Assembly (NCBI GenBank): GCA_017354895.1
Contig: CP071496.1
Span: 2,790,001 to 2,854,000 of the forward strand
Source: Podospora comata
Taxonomy: Eukaryota > Ascomycota > Sordariomycetes > Sordariales > Podosporaceae
DNA length: 64,000 nt
Direction: 5' to 3'
Shown: positions 13,412 to 24,634 of the stretch, piece after piece
Numbering within the stretch: the stretch's first letter is position 1
How the letters are laid out: the number at the start of each line of letters is the position of its first letter
Made by a program: the position numbers and the translations under genes
The notes under the pieces: model-generated
Told to the model about the DNA's origin: nothing
Database searches by the model: none
The model's input: the letters and a program-made list of their open reading frames with translations, nothing else

Positions 13412-14159
13412 TCAAATAAACGACTCCCACAGAGGTTCCCAGACCTTTGTCCCCGTCGTCTTGCTCATCCTCCAATATCGCTCCACCTCAGCGTCCCATT
13501 GCCACTCACCCAGCTCCCGTTTGTGTTCCCCACTCGCGATAAAGGGCGCCAGGAACGGCCTGAAGACCTCGGGGTCGTTGGTGAGCTGATACTTTGCAAT
13601 TGACTTGCGCCGTGCCATCTCTTCGCTCTCGCGTAGCCGTCGGCGGTTTTCTTGGACCGTGGCTGCATCGATTCGAGTTTTGGGCGTAGTCTCAGCCTCG
13701 ATATTCTCTTCGATAATTCGATCCTGGAGAGTCGTAATGTTGGAGGCATTTTCGTGCATCCAACTGGGAAGTGTTAGCGCCGCTATGCCTATTTGCCACT
13801 TTGGACGAGACTTGCCTATTCATGGTACCACCATCACTGTTGACACCATCCTGGCTAGTACATAGATGACCTTCATCTTGTTGTTTCTCTGCTGATGTAC
13901 CAAGTAAACGCAGGTCTTTGCCCCTCGTCCGCCGTCTGAGACTGTAACCACTGCTTGGCTCTAGCGTGTTGCCACCATCGCTGGTGGTACTTGTGTGTTT
14001 CCGGGGTGACGAGGGACCTCCTCTGAAGCCAGATTTTACGGCATCCGAGGTTGCCCAAGAGATTGGAGCTGGCTTATTGGCGACAGACTTGCGCTTCTTG
14101 GGCTGTCGGCGGGCATCCCAATTTTCACGGGCGTGGCGGGCCCTTTGCCTTCTGGGCAT
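13412..14159 (-). CDS. uncharacterised basic protein with GC-AG intron
   Basis: Exons 14159-13816 and 13763-13412 give 231 residues. The first exon encodes a very basic, serine-rich segment (MPRRQRARHARENWDARR, then KKRK), probably nuclear. The second encodes a charged helical region and a C-terminal tryptophan-rich block (GEWQWDAEVERYW, ending KVWEPLWESFI) that looks like folded protein. The two frames join in phase only if the donor is GC: AG|GCAAGT at 13815, branch CTAAC, acceptor CCCAG. I do not recognise the family, and it shares no motif with the M proteins although it lies 2.34 kb downstream of P copy B in convergent orientation, the position an M gene occupies after copies A and C. 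Confidence 0.65.
13764..13815 (-). other. GC-AG intron
   Basis: 52 nt. On the minus strand the donor reads AG|GCAAGT, the textbook context for non-canonical GC donors. Branch GCTAACAC and acceptor CCCAG follow. The nearby GT four bases further in gives the wrong phase. Confidence 0.65.
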
Positions 14160-16766
14160 GGTGCGCGGACAGGTTGGGCGAGTTGGAGCAAGGGATGTCA
14201 GACAGGGTGCGTCGAGGGTTTGCTGGGAGGACCATTAGAACGGGTAAATGCTGTTGGTTTGGGCTTGACGGGTTGGATTGCCACACGCCCTCGGTGGTTG
14301 AGTGAAAAGAATGGCAAAAAGAGTTGCGATACAGATCAGTTGAACGGAAAGAGTATGAATAAGATCTTGCACATCCTCGGGGACGGGGTACTAATTAGGG
14401 CCCTGCCCGTTGAGAAGCTGTTTGACGCATACAGCCCAGATCCGAGTTTAGCGAGCTGATTTGCAGCTCAGCCTGATTTGAAGACCTGCCTCGAAAGCAT
14501 CAAGCGCTATTGGCAATAGAAATATGTCGAGTTTTGTAGATGATAGTAAAGCATCTCTTTGCCGACAATTGCCTCTTTGAAGCGAGAGTCATAACGATAT
14601 ATGGACCAGAAGTAAACTGGGCAAAGAGCAATACGAAGGCATGTGACAGGGAATATCACCTGCCAGTTTTCGTTCACGATCCCATGGTGTTTCTCTTGAG
14701 AATCCTTTCCAGTCTGGTTCTGTCACTTGATGACATCTGTGAGGTGGGTGTTAACTTGTTTGAAAGAGAGACTGCTAAAGCGGCCTGGAACCTTGGCGGC
14801 TATCCATTGGTGGGCTAAAGAAGGCTGCCACACAGCTGAAGCGAGGGTGTGCCAATATTCCCTCCGCAGAAGCTGGATTCGGCCTACAAATTGGGAAAGG
14901 TGCTAAAAAGAGGTGTGTGTGGATGTGATCTGGTGAGGTAAGGTGAGGTACCTAGGTACTTGTTGCCTGTGACGTTGGGCGTCGAGGAAGGCGAAGCGAA
15001 CGGAGGGGCAAAAACATCCAGCAAGCCTCGTTCATAAGTAAGGTAGGCACGTTTCGTATGTGGCGGATCATGACAATTGACAATCGAGCAGTCCAAGAGA
15101 TAATATGTTGTGTGATAAATTTGCTAGCCTGGAAGTCCCTAGATAGGCGGTGTCGATAGGCAGTGTTGTATCCCTCAGACTCAACATAGAGGTTCAGGAT
15201 CCCCCAGTGCAATGGCTTGATCTTTTATTTCTTTTATCTCAGATAACTACCTACCCACCTACCTAAGGCCAGTAATTCTGACCACACTTTTCTGGATTAC
15301 ATGTACGCCGCCAGTGTTAGCTTCACTCCCTTCCGAAGGGCCGCTTGGATGGCCATCTCGACACCACATTTGACCAGCCACACTGACACGGTCATGAAGA
15401 GCGGCGCGTACTGTCCAAAAAATCCCACCAAAACAAAATGTATACCGAGCTCCACCCGCTTCTAACCTTTCAAAATCTCACTGGCTCAACATTTCCATTC
15501 TGTGTCATCATTTGTCAGTTTGTCAACACACACACACTCTCTCTCTCGCAGTGGAACTAAATTCCACTTCTTATGGCTAAATCTGCTTCGCGTTACTTTT
15601 ATTCAACACTTGAGCATGGTGTGAACTTCGACCCACCCGGTTCACCTTTCATGGTTGGAAAGCTCGGTGAGTTGGGTAGTGTCTGTCGAGCCGGTGTTGG
15701 CCGAGCAGTTCTTTACCACTGAAGCCACTCGAACAGGAAGCCCAGCCGTCCGCAGCAGCATGTCATTCAGCAGTGGGTCCTTCCCAATTCCCCATCTGTT
15801 TGAATATGCCTTGCTCACCCTGCCCGTGGGATGTACTTCTTGAGCGGAACCACAACTCCCTGAGATCCATGGCTCGCGCACCATTCACCACTGAGACCTC
15901 GACAATTGACTGGTATTTGGTGTTGCCCGCTCACTGAGACGTTTTTGGAACCCTTGTTCTTGTCCTTTTGGTGGGTCATCCCATCAAACTCGCTTGGACA
16001 TTCTTCTCGTGTTTTTGCCTGTGGGATGTCCATCATTGTGGAAAAGCCGCTGACTGTAAATTCACTGGATGGTCCACTTGCTTTACTTAGCCATTATTTC
16101 ACGTTATCTATCACCCACCTCCACATTCTTTCGTTGTCGGCCTACTCAAGTACGAAGCCTCTTTCTTTCCAACACAAATTAGAGGCTGCTTATCGTCAAG
16201 AAATGTAGGTTGCCTTGTTCCCACTCTAGGACATCAAGAAAATGCTTTTTGCTGACCTGTAACAGTCATTTTTTTGGTTTGAACAGGCCCCAGCAATTCA
16301 AGCAGACTTGTTTGACTAGCCGAGCGGGAAACGGACGGCCAAGCAGGCCACGGTACGGTGTGAGCCGGGTTCCCAGCCTCATCGGTGTCGTCCATCAGGT
16401 GTAAACAACCTCATCGTCGAGGGACTTCATGGCTTCAAGTTATCACCAACTATACAAAATCATCTTGCCAATCTCGCCGCCAACTCGAACCGCAGGTCAA
16501 AAGAATCCTTCAGTGTTTCGTCCTCCCTCTATACAACTCCATCGCACCTCGGCAACTTGGTCAACCTAGCATCATCAAGAAACCTGTACGACAAGATATC
16601 TCAAGTTTACGACATAACACGTCTATATTGGAGTTGGAGTCTCTTGAAGGGTCTCTTCTGCACGAAATACACCACAACAGGCCTTCCTCAGCAGGCACCC
16701 TACCTTGGGTAGTCCCCCCTCCACTCAGCTTTCACCCACGTTCCATCTATATAGACAAACTCAACG
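14160..16766. other. intergenic gap
   Basis: No gene is supported. It contains an (AC)n(TC)n microsatellite near 15526-15548 and CCTACCTA tracts near 15247-15265. The long frame 16385-16900 overlapping P copy C has no protein-like features and is read as 5' UTR shadow. Confidence 0.5.
15526..15548. repeat. (AC)n(TC)n microsatellite
   Basis: Six AC units followed directly by about five and a half TC units. Confidence 0.85.
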
Positions 16767-18287
16767 ATGTCTACCCAGCAGTCAAGAGAGGAGCAGATTA
16801 CGGGTCACGGAAACCTGGACGGCACCCTTTACCCCTCTCCGACAAAACCGCCGGGGTGGAAAAGACGGGACCTACTTCAGAGAATATTGTTGAAGGGTGA
16901 AGATGCATTGATCGGTGTGGATATATCTGCGAGAACAAGCCTGGATAATCTCCTTTGCTTCCAGCCCTGCGTAGCCGTCTTCACTCGAAGGCTTCCGGTG
17001 CTGGGAGTTATAAAAGCATCTGTCGTCAAAGATCAAGGCTTGACGCCTCTCGAGTTCAAATCTCACAACCCGGTCGTGGAGACAATCTGGGGAGAGTTGA
17101 CAGCGACACATTATGTGGAAGTTGTGCTGAAGCAGGAGCTGTATGGGTTCAAGGGCACCAGCTGGGAGAACCTTCTTGTCGTGCCTGACGACTTCCCTCG
17201 CCTTCCGGGAGACGTCTTCCTAGGTCAACCTTTCCTGCGGAAGCATTGCTGTAACGCGCTCCCGGCAAAGGTTCCTCGGCATGCTGGACCGCAGGCCTCC
17301 TCTCGACACGTCACTCAAGACAACTCCGGTGGTTCCGGGCGAAAGGGCACAGCCAAGAAGCCAAAGCAGCCAAAAAAGAGGGAAAGAAGCCCGCAGCAAG
17401 CCATTCCAGGGGGTCAACAACATGTCAAGGATGGCCAATCTTCCAAAAAGAGATTGAGAACTACAAATGCAGCAGCTTTCCAACAGCCAGCTCAGATGCC
17501 CAACACTGATTGGGTCAATCAGAACCAATACATCATCGACCTGCCCCCCCAATCTCCTTACGGCAACCGCACGCGCATGCCAGCAGCACCAACAGGTCCG
17601 GCTGTTCCCTGGAGAAATGAAAGTATGTATCCCCTTCTTCATCTAACTCTTGCATATCATCCCGGGGAAAAGTTGTGGCTGCGCCAGCTTTATTCTTGGG
17701 TCGTTGAGATGTCGTCAAAAGCGGAGCCTCACGTTCCGCTTTGCGGCTCTGGCAGGTTAAGCATTGACGGGAAGGCACGGCTCGCTGTTTTGGATCAAAA
17801 CTCCCTTGCTGACCAGGCTGTCGGTACTCCAGATCATCATCCCTTGGTAGCAGCACAGTATGCACGGAATACGCCCCTCCCCACCGTTCACGGCGACGGC
17901 TCGTTCACCATCCCCACGCCAGCTCCTCCAATGCCACCTGCAGCTCCGTATTATCATCCCCCACAACAAGCCCCGGGGCGTCCAGAACCCACCTACACAC
18001 CGCCTCAGCCCCAGTCAGCCCATCGGGGAATGTACATTCCCCACACTGGCGACGACGGCGACCTTCAGGCCAACGACCCTGGCCATTTTAGGTATCAATA
18101 CGTTCAACAGGTGAACCCCCAGGGGATGTTTCCTGACGCTGTTCCGCAATTTGGGACTCCAGAGGAGCCGGCTGCTCCAGCACTCGAAGGCGCCCTCGAA
18201 GAATACGAAAACAGCAGCAATTTGGGCTACTTCTTCAACGGCTGGGACTCGTCAGGATTCGACCCAACCGGCGGCAGTCAGGCTTAG
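16767..18287 (+). CDS. P-family protein copy C (degenerate retropepsin-like, predicted)
   Basis: One open frame of 506 codons. This copy shows the protease resemblance best. ALIGVDISARTSL (residues 47-59) matches the retropepsin active-site loop with D52-I-S-A in place of D-T-G-A, and GDVFLGQPFLRKH (148-160) matches the conserved dV(I/F)LGxxFL motif near the end of that fold. After the core comes a lysine-rich segment (GRKGTAKKPKQPKKRERSP, likely nuclear targeting), then a long proline/glutamine-rich tail ending in an acidic-aromatic motif (YFFNGWDSSGFD). A GTATGT at 17623 and AGs at 17850 or 17853 could define an in-frame intron of 228 or 231 nt that removes a block unlike its surroundings; this cannot be decided from sequence. 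It is convergent with M copy 2. Confidence 0.7.
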   Translation: MSTQQSREEQITGHGNLDGTLYPSPTKPPGWKRRDLLQRILLKGEDALIGVDISARTSLDNLLCFQPCVAVFTRRLPVLGVIKASVVKDQGLTPLEFKSHNPVVETIWGELTATHYVEVVLKQELYGFKGTSWENLLVVPDDFPRLPGDVFLGQPFLRKHCCNALPAKVPRHAGPQASSRHVTQDNSGGSGRKGTAKKPKQPKKRERSPQQAIPGGQQHVKDGQSSKKRLRTTNAAAFQQPAQMPNTDWVNQNQYIIDLPPQSPYGNRTRMPAAPTGPAVPWRNESMYPLLHLTLAYHPGEKLWLRQLYSWVVEMSSKAEPHVPLCGSGRLSIDGKARLAVLDQNSLADQAVGTPDHHPLVAAQYARNTPLPTVHGDGSFTIPTPAPPMPPAAPYYHPPQQAPGRPEPTYTPPQPQSAHRGMYIPHTGDDGDLQANDPGHFRYQYVQQVNPQGMFPDAVPQFGTPEEPAAPALEGALEEYENSSNLGYFFNGWDSSGFDPTGGSQA

Positions 18288-20535
18288 TTTTAGCTTGACT
18301 GAATCCCAGCACCTATTGGCAGCTACCCATCTTGGCAGCTCGTTATTGGTCACTCATCACTAGAGGAACCAACTCACTGCCTACGGTGGTACCTACTTGC
18401 GCATATGGTGTGGGCAGAAATTCCCTTTCCAGAAGCATCCATCAGACAGTTTTTCCGTTGACATATGTCATCTGCGCTGCCAGAGAAAGGGAAACCGGAT
18501 ATTGGGGATTAACAAAACAATAACCAGAGGAAACTTACCTCTACGGTGTTTGTTTCTTTTGCTCAAAACAGAATGTGACAGATCGCACCGAGCAAAAGAA
18601 ACATTCAAAACACCACGAACTCTTCTTTTTTTTGCTTCTTTTTTTGCTTTTTTTCTTTTTGGGATCTGCCACCGCTTTCGGACCGGAGCCTCCCTCACAT
18701 CAGCTTGAAAGACAGAAAGGTGGAAAAGGCTAGTTTCAATGCCAAAACGGTGGGTGCTTAGTCTTTGTGTTGTTCTTCAGGCCTGGAAAGGGCGGTTCTG
18801 TTCTGGGAGTGAGGACAGGTCACAGGGTTTTCTGTTCTGCTTCTTCGAATGTCGGTGCAGGATTGGCGGTGTGGGATTGAGCTCTGAGGGAGACCAAGGG
18901 TACCAGAGCCAACACATCTTTGGTCCCGTGCCAGATGGTTCTTCCTGTGTTGAATGGGCTGGTTGAGGTTGCTGTTTTTCGCATTTGGTGGCTTTATGCA
19001 GCGGGTACACACAGCTTTTGGTGGCCGTCAGGAGGATTGGTGTTCGACTTTGGTGGGAATACTTGAGATGCCAACCGCAATTACTGCGGGAGTAGGAACT
19101 CCTTCCATCAAAGAATCCTTTGGATGTTGCTGGGATGTGTGTGGACTGGTTGTTGTTCGATGTTGGATATTTGCTATGTCAGATAGAGTCGGGTTCAGTC
19201 AGACAAAATTGATTAGGCTTTGCTCTTCGCTGTCCAGTGCTGTAGGTGGAGGAGAGAGTGGACCAAAGAAAGAGTAAATGGAAACGAGGGATATAAGATG
19301 CTAGTGTACTAGTTATAGACCTGATGGGTGGCAAGGTGCTCAGGGGCATTGCGAAAATTCTGCACCTGGTGCCCATTGACCTGCTTGATTTGGAGAAGTC
19401 GCCTCTTCGTGGCTGCATCGGCTTCTGTATCCTAAATAGTCAGTAAAAGCACCGATACCACCCACACCGGGATCCAAAACAATGGATATGTTGTTGAAAG
19501 AGCCTTCCGATTGTACCGAGCTGTCGTAAGGTAGGTAGGCTGAGCGAGTGTTGGGCACGCGTGTTGGACTTGCCGAAGACATGTGCTTATGAGGCCACTT
19601 CGGTCGAACGGGGCCTTAAATCTCGCCGCTTTCCATGTAACTGTCAGACCGTATCAGATGTGGCCCGTTTGTCTTAACAATATCGGAAGAAGGCATCCCA
19701 CTTATAGCTCAACAGAAGCCTTGCAAGCACCCAGGTCAAGGCCTGGCATTGAGGCCCAACACCCCGACTTAACCCTAACCCGAGCCGTACCCCCTTATTC
19801 CATCCCCAGCCGGAGCCCAAGCCGCCACCATGCGGCTGGACGAAACTGAGGAATTGGTTGACAACTCGTGTCAGTGCCAGTCGTGCCTCTTTAATCTACC
19901 AAAATTAGGTTCAATGCCACAAACACGTCCAATCTCTGCAAACTCCTTCCTACGAGCTGAATCTCATCAACGCAGTTGGAAATATCCGCCGAGATTGGAT
20001 ATTTATCCAGAAGCTGAGTTCGGTGTGCAGAGCCGCGTCAAAACAGCCGGTCTTAATCGCAGAAGCGGGCCGAGCTACATCGCTGCCCTCTCCGTCCCTG
20101 CATCCAAACCACCCCATGGCTGGCGGGCAACAGTTGCCCGGCGCATCATGAGTCCACCCCAAGAGAAGCGCGGCTTGGTAAAAGGTCCAACTCCATTTGC
20201 CAATTCCTTTCTTGAAAAAGACCTTCTGACCTTTGCTTGAAGGCTGCATCGCTTTGCCTCGGCCGTACATGCTCCGGAGCACACGGCAACCCCGACCCCG
20301 GTGACTATTCAGGCCTATACTCCGTGAGATCTTCCTTCAAGTCTTGGCTTCAATTGTAATGCAGGAGCAGCTTGAAGCAGCAGTATGAAGAAGTAGGACA
20401 GCTTTGCACAACGTGGAGAGCATAACGAGACTTCTAATCTTAACAGCATAGTGTAAAAAAGATCCAACGGTTAGACTAGCTACCTGCAAGAACTCGAGCT
20501 CCCCTATCGCAAAGCTAGGCCGTTCTTAAATACTA
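18288..20535. other. intergenic gap between convergent P copy C and M copy 2
   Basis: No gene is supported. It has T-rich sequence near 18627-18660, a TAGGTAGG tract near 19530 and one short telomere-like AACCCTAACC at 19771-19780. The frame 19830-20240 has no recognisable features. Confidence 0.5.
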
Positions 20536-21435
20536 TCAAGACACCGAGAAATTATTTGCTGCTTCCATCACAGCAATCAAACCACTCACATCCCCTGTCC
20601 TAGCAAAGAGATCCTCAGCATCCTGCTTCTGCCTCAGAAATGCCTCGTCCCGAAACTGCAGCTGAATCTGCTGATCCATCCAGTAATTGTTGATACTGTG
20701 CACAATCGACGAGTTTTGCCTCGAGGGAGGAGGAGTGAAGAATCTTGGTGTGGTATGTTCCCAGATAGTGCTCCCAACCGTTGTAGGGTCTGAACAAACG
20801 GATAACTCGTCGTCTCCAGAGCTCGGTGACATTGAACGCGGGGTTTCTGGGAACCCCAGCAAAGGCCTCCAAGATGGTAGTTCCGGTGACATGCCCGAAT
20901 CAGTACTTCCGGCGTCAAAGTATGGCTCTCGAGACTCCGGGCCCACATCCCACGTTGGACACCGCAGATAATCCGGTACTGGCATATATTGATGAGATGT
21001 CTGAAAGGCCGGATTGCTCGCAATATTCTCTGCCCATGCAGTTCCACCTGCAAAATGGATTGACAGAGACGATCCAGAGATAACACGATGTCTTGTGGTG
21101 AATTTTGGGTAGACGGTCTCGTACTTCCAATTCACGTGTATAAACCACTCATCGTTGTTTGCCTTGTCGTCCAAAGTCTTCATATCGACGCCGAGTGTCC
21201 TTGAAAGCACGTATGTGCTGATAGTATGAAGTCCTCCGGGGTTGCTAGCCAAAGGGTTAATGGAGAGCTCCAACTGCCCTGTCGACAGGCCATTCGGGTC
21301 ATGCTCGTAGATTCTAGTGATGAAGATGATATCCTGCCGAGTGGTTAGCACAAGACTGAGAGAAATCTTCTTAGCAACAATCACGCATACCGCATTTTTC
21401 ACAGTCTCAACTTCAGCGGAAGGTAGGTACGCCAT
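20536..21435 (-). CDS. M-family protein copy 2 (uncharacterised)
   Basis: Exons 21435-21391 (15 codons) and 21333-20536 give about 280 residues. The 57-nt intron (21334-21390; GTATGC donor, GCTAACC branch, GGCAG acceptor) is a multiple of three without a stop, so it is easily missed; aligning the paralogs shows that the residues it would encode are extra. The core has EWFIHVNWKYETVYPKF and GSSLSIHFAGG, matching copy 1 (HVEWRYDTPFPKF, GSSPSFALLDG). WAENIASNPAF matches SARNIANIATF. The C-terminal block NNYWMDQQIQLQFRDEAF with GDVSGLIAVMEAANN is nearly identical to copy 1. There is no known domain. Function unknown; convergent with P copy C. Confidence 0.7.
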   Translation of the reverse strand: MAYLPSAEVETVKNAVCVIVAKKISLSLVLTTRQDIIFITRIYEHDPNGLSTGQLELSINPLASNPGGLHTISTYVLSRTLGVDMKTLDDKANNDEWFIHVNWKYETVYPKFTTRHRVISGSSLSIHFAGGTAWAENIASNPAFQTSHQYMPVPDYLRCPTWDVGPESREPYFDAGSTDSGMSPELPSWRPLLGFPETPRSMSPSSGDDELSVCSDPTTVGSTIWEHTTPRFFTPPPSRQNSSIVHSINNYWMDQQIQLQFRDEAFLRQKQDAEDLFARTGDVSGLIAVMEAANNFSVS

Positions 21436-22725
21436 TTTCACAGCATCATAATCGAACAGAAGTTATTGAAGGATATGAGAACGGGGGAAAGGGCCAGAAA
21501 ATAGTTAAGAAGGAATTGGAGCTGAAAGATTAATTCCGATTACTTGCCAGACGTGCCGCAAAACAATAGAAGGTGCGGCCACTGTGTGATCCGCTGGGCA
21601 ACGTGCCTTCCCTACAGGCTCACCAGGCTCTGGCATCTAACCGTTACATCAATCTATGCACATTGCGCATTAAACAGGTAGGTAGCTATCCTACACCGAG
21701 GCTTCCAAGCCCGACTAAGCTGTCAGGAGAAACATCACTGACGCAAGACATAGAATAATCAGTGGAAAGCTGAAAGCCGCTTTTCTTGAAAAGGCACTTG
21801 GAATTTTGGGAGTCTGCAACTGGAAGGCCCAAAGGGGGCCACATGAGGGGTAACCTGGAAGTGAGTAAGGCACTCCCCAGCGCATGCGGCCAGTGAGAGA
21901 TCGGCAAGGCACAGTGTGCGGTGCATCGTGACAGGGGGGTGTGCAGCCGCTTATGCACAAACTTACCAACCCCCCCCCCGCTTGAGCTTCCATGAAGACC
22001 GCAAAGGGAGCATTGGATGGCGGTAAATGGCGGTAAATGGCGGTCCAGTAAATAAAGGGCAACGCCCGAGAGATCTAACAGTTCAGGGCGTGATCGCGTC
22101 CCTGTCCTTGGCGGATTCTGTCGGGAAGCTGAACATTGGCTTGACTTCAATCTGATCACTTTTCCAAACGGCACCAGAACCTGCCCGCCAACACAGCTGT
22201 GGCAGCTGAAGGCCATTGTTAACCACCGCAGGCCACTTCCTCCCGGCAACAGCATCGAGCACCGATGTAGCGCGACACCATACCTGGATCTTAGATCTGG
22301 CTGCTAGCTTGACATTTTCCATTTTTACCATGCCTGAAACCTTGATCGAGGCAATACATACTCGACTTTGCTAGCCAAGTTCCACCACCATCCAAGGTTG
22401 AGTGAAAGTTTGAGGAGGGAGGCGGTGGAAGGTGGCAGGTGGCAGCAGCTCAACGTTCTTGGTGGACGTCTTGATCTGCGCAGGCCGAAGCGCAAAGGTC
22501 CGTACAGATTTATTTCTTCAAATCGCTCTTGGCAGGTTGGGGCCGACGCAAGGCCATACCTGACAAGCCATCAGATTGACTTTTTCGCCCCTGGGCCTTA
22601 TTCGTGACCAAGGTCCGGGGAAAAATAAGCCGCAAACCCAACTCTCCAGCCAACTGCGGCATCCACCACTGACAACCGCGCCACTCGAGCAGCCACCCAG
22701 TGCATAACATCAATAATCGAGAGTG
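21436..22725. other. intergenic region between M copy 2 and P copy D
   Basis: This 1.3 kb divergent promoter-type region contains a C10 tract near 21970, a TAGGTAGG tract at 21677 and a 10-base tandem repeat at 22017-22044. No gene is supported. Confidence 0.5.
22017..22044 (+). repeat. 10-bp tandem repeat, 2.8 copies
   Basis: The unit ATGGCGGTAA is repeated head to tail. Confidence 0.9.
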
Positions 22726-23447
22726 ATGGACCGACAACAATCAAGAAGGATGAGTCATCAGAGGCCGCGAGCGATTCGGGCCCGCCGGCAACACCAGAAT
22801 TTCATCACCAGAGACGATCTCCTTCCTGGCGAATTCCTCACCGAGGTTGCCCTGCTGACAAGAAATGGACACGTAGTGATGCTACCAAGAGCACTCATCA
22901 GTCCCCGCTACCAACAATCATACATACCTGCGGCAGCTGAAGAGATATGGGGCGGTGCAACCCAGCAACCGACTGCTGAAGAAGCCTCCTTTTCGACAGT
23001 GCGCTACTCTCCCATGGGGCTGCTTTCCAGCAATCGCTCACCGCGTACGTGGTATAAAATTCCGCAAATGTCGCCACAATGGACTATAATGCGGTTTCCC
23101 ATTCTAGACAGTGAATTGTGTCGCCAGAAGGGGTTGAGCACCATCCTGGGGCGTCCGTTTATCATTTGGCACAGACAGTTCCTTTCCGGGCTCCTAACAC
23201 CACGAACACCATACGTTTTGATGGGAGTAATACGGCGGCAATGGGTGATCAGGGACAGAGTGCCGATAACCAGAGTGGCATGGGGCGCATGCCTTCGGTT
23301 TTCACCCATGGAGGGGTGGATTCGGACAACCAAGTTCGGATGGGACGCACGCCTTCAGTTGTCGAACAGGGAGGGTTTGATCTGAATGATCAGACTGAGA
23401 TAAGGAGCATGTACTTTCGGTTGTCAACCCCGAGGGAATTGCTCTAG
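22726..23447 (+). pseudogene. P-family copy D, apparently frameshifted
   Basis: From ATG 22726 one frame encodes a basic head (SRRMSHQRPRAIRARRQHQ), a short core, and STILGRPFIIWHRQF, the counterpart of the LGQPFL motif in copy C. Just after this the frame turns to random sequence, while the next frame becomes protein-like: TVPFRAPNTTNTIRFDG, then three imperfect repeats around NQSGMGRMPSVF, NQVRMGRTPSV and DQTEIRSMYF, typical of P-family tails, to a stop at 23447. The switch lies near 23160-23190. No intron of normal size fits there, so a one-base insertion or two-base deletion, or a base-calling error, is likely. The head is short compared with copies A and B. The next gene is M copy 3 in convergent orientation. 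Confidence 0.5.
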
Positions 23448-24634
23448 ATGGTGGTGTTAACGTTGGCTTTAATGCTGGACAGCATCACGTATCATCTGGC
23501 CGTGAGGCTGGACCATGAGGTATGTCGTTGAAATAAGCAATGAGGCTTAAGCAAGAGCTAACTAACTCTTGTGGTAGGGATCGCCTTGTCTGTTTGGCTC
23601 TGCCAGGAATCAGTACCCACCATGCTACTGTCGCGGCGTTGTGGTACTGCTGCTGTGCTGGGGCCGGGGGTGATTGGGTGCTACAGAACCTTCTCACATT
23701 GGATGACACTGTGACGTTACCTGATACTGTCGCGCATTTTCACTGGCCTCTTGACTTGTGGTTGGCTGGCTACTCGGCTTGTGTCCGCGTGGCAATTGGT
23801 TAGCCGGAGTTGACTCAGTTCACGTCTCAATTCGCGTCTGTTTTCTGGTTGAGCCCAGTCTCGACATGGATCAACCTCCAGGATTTGGCTTCTTGGGTCA
23901 ACCGTTTCGGATTTCTGCGGGACACGGGCCGTTGGTCCATTATTCGATGATGAAGGGCCCGTTTTGGTAGAACCAAGGCCGCAAGATTCGTTCAAGCGAG
24001 GGAAATGTTTTGGTGAGAAGAAGAGTTTCGGAAATGGAGAATCCGCATCAGCTGAGAGGAACGCAAATCCACATGGCTTTTCGTATCCCTTTGTCAAAAC
24101 GACAGTTTTTTGCTTGCAGCAACAGTTTAGTCTCACAGCAAAATGAGGTACAGCGATTATCTCTTAAATACCTAACAATACAAGTGGCCAAACGGAACTG
24201 TTTTACATGGGCCAGAGCGACATTTTCCACATTGAGATAAACGTTAGGGTTTCTTGCTTAGTCACTATAAAAGCGCTACATGAAGTAGGATAAATAGAGG
24301 TTTTTGGCATTTTTAGGCAGTCAAATCTTTGATTTTGGCCCCTATTGGGAAATTTGGTGGAAAAGGGTGTATTTTTGTTAGCGATATTCGGCATAACGAT
24401 CGGACCCCTATAAGCTTGACAAGACTTGCAGTGTGTAGCTACCCAAGCCCAGCAAAGCCCACAAAATCCCATCCACAACCGTCTCCACTTCTCAGCCAAG
24501 GAAACCACAGTACGGCGTATGAAGATTACACCTCGCACAAATCTATCCCATTCGGTATGATAAACCAACCCACACGGAAGTAAACCGGCGTTTAATCGAC
24601 GAAGGAGATGTAGGGGGTGTCTATTTCGAATGGC
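23448..24634. other. intergenic gap between convergent P copy D and M copy 3
   Basis: No gene is supported. It is about half the length of the equivalent gaps after copies A and C. Confidence 0.5.

Noticed and set aside
16385-16900. 171-codon frame overlapping the start of P copy C
   Set aside because: It is in another frame from the conserved P core and lacks protein-like motifs.
19830-20240. 136-codon frame downstream of P copy C
   Set aside because: No similarity to M or P proteins and no recognisable motif; opposite frames are similarly open.
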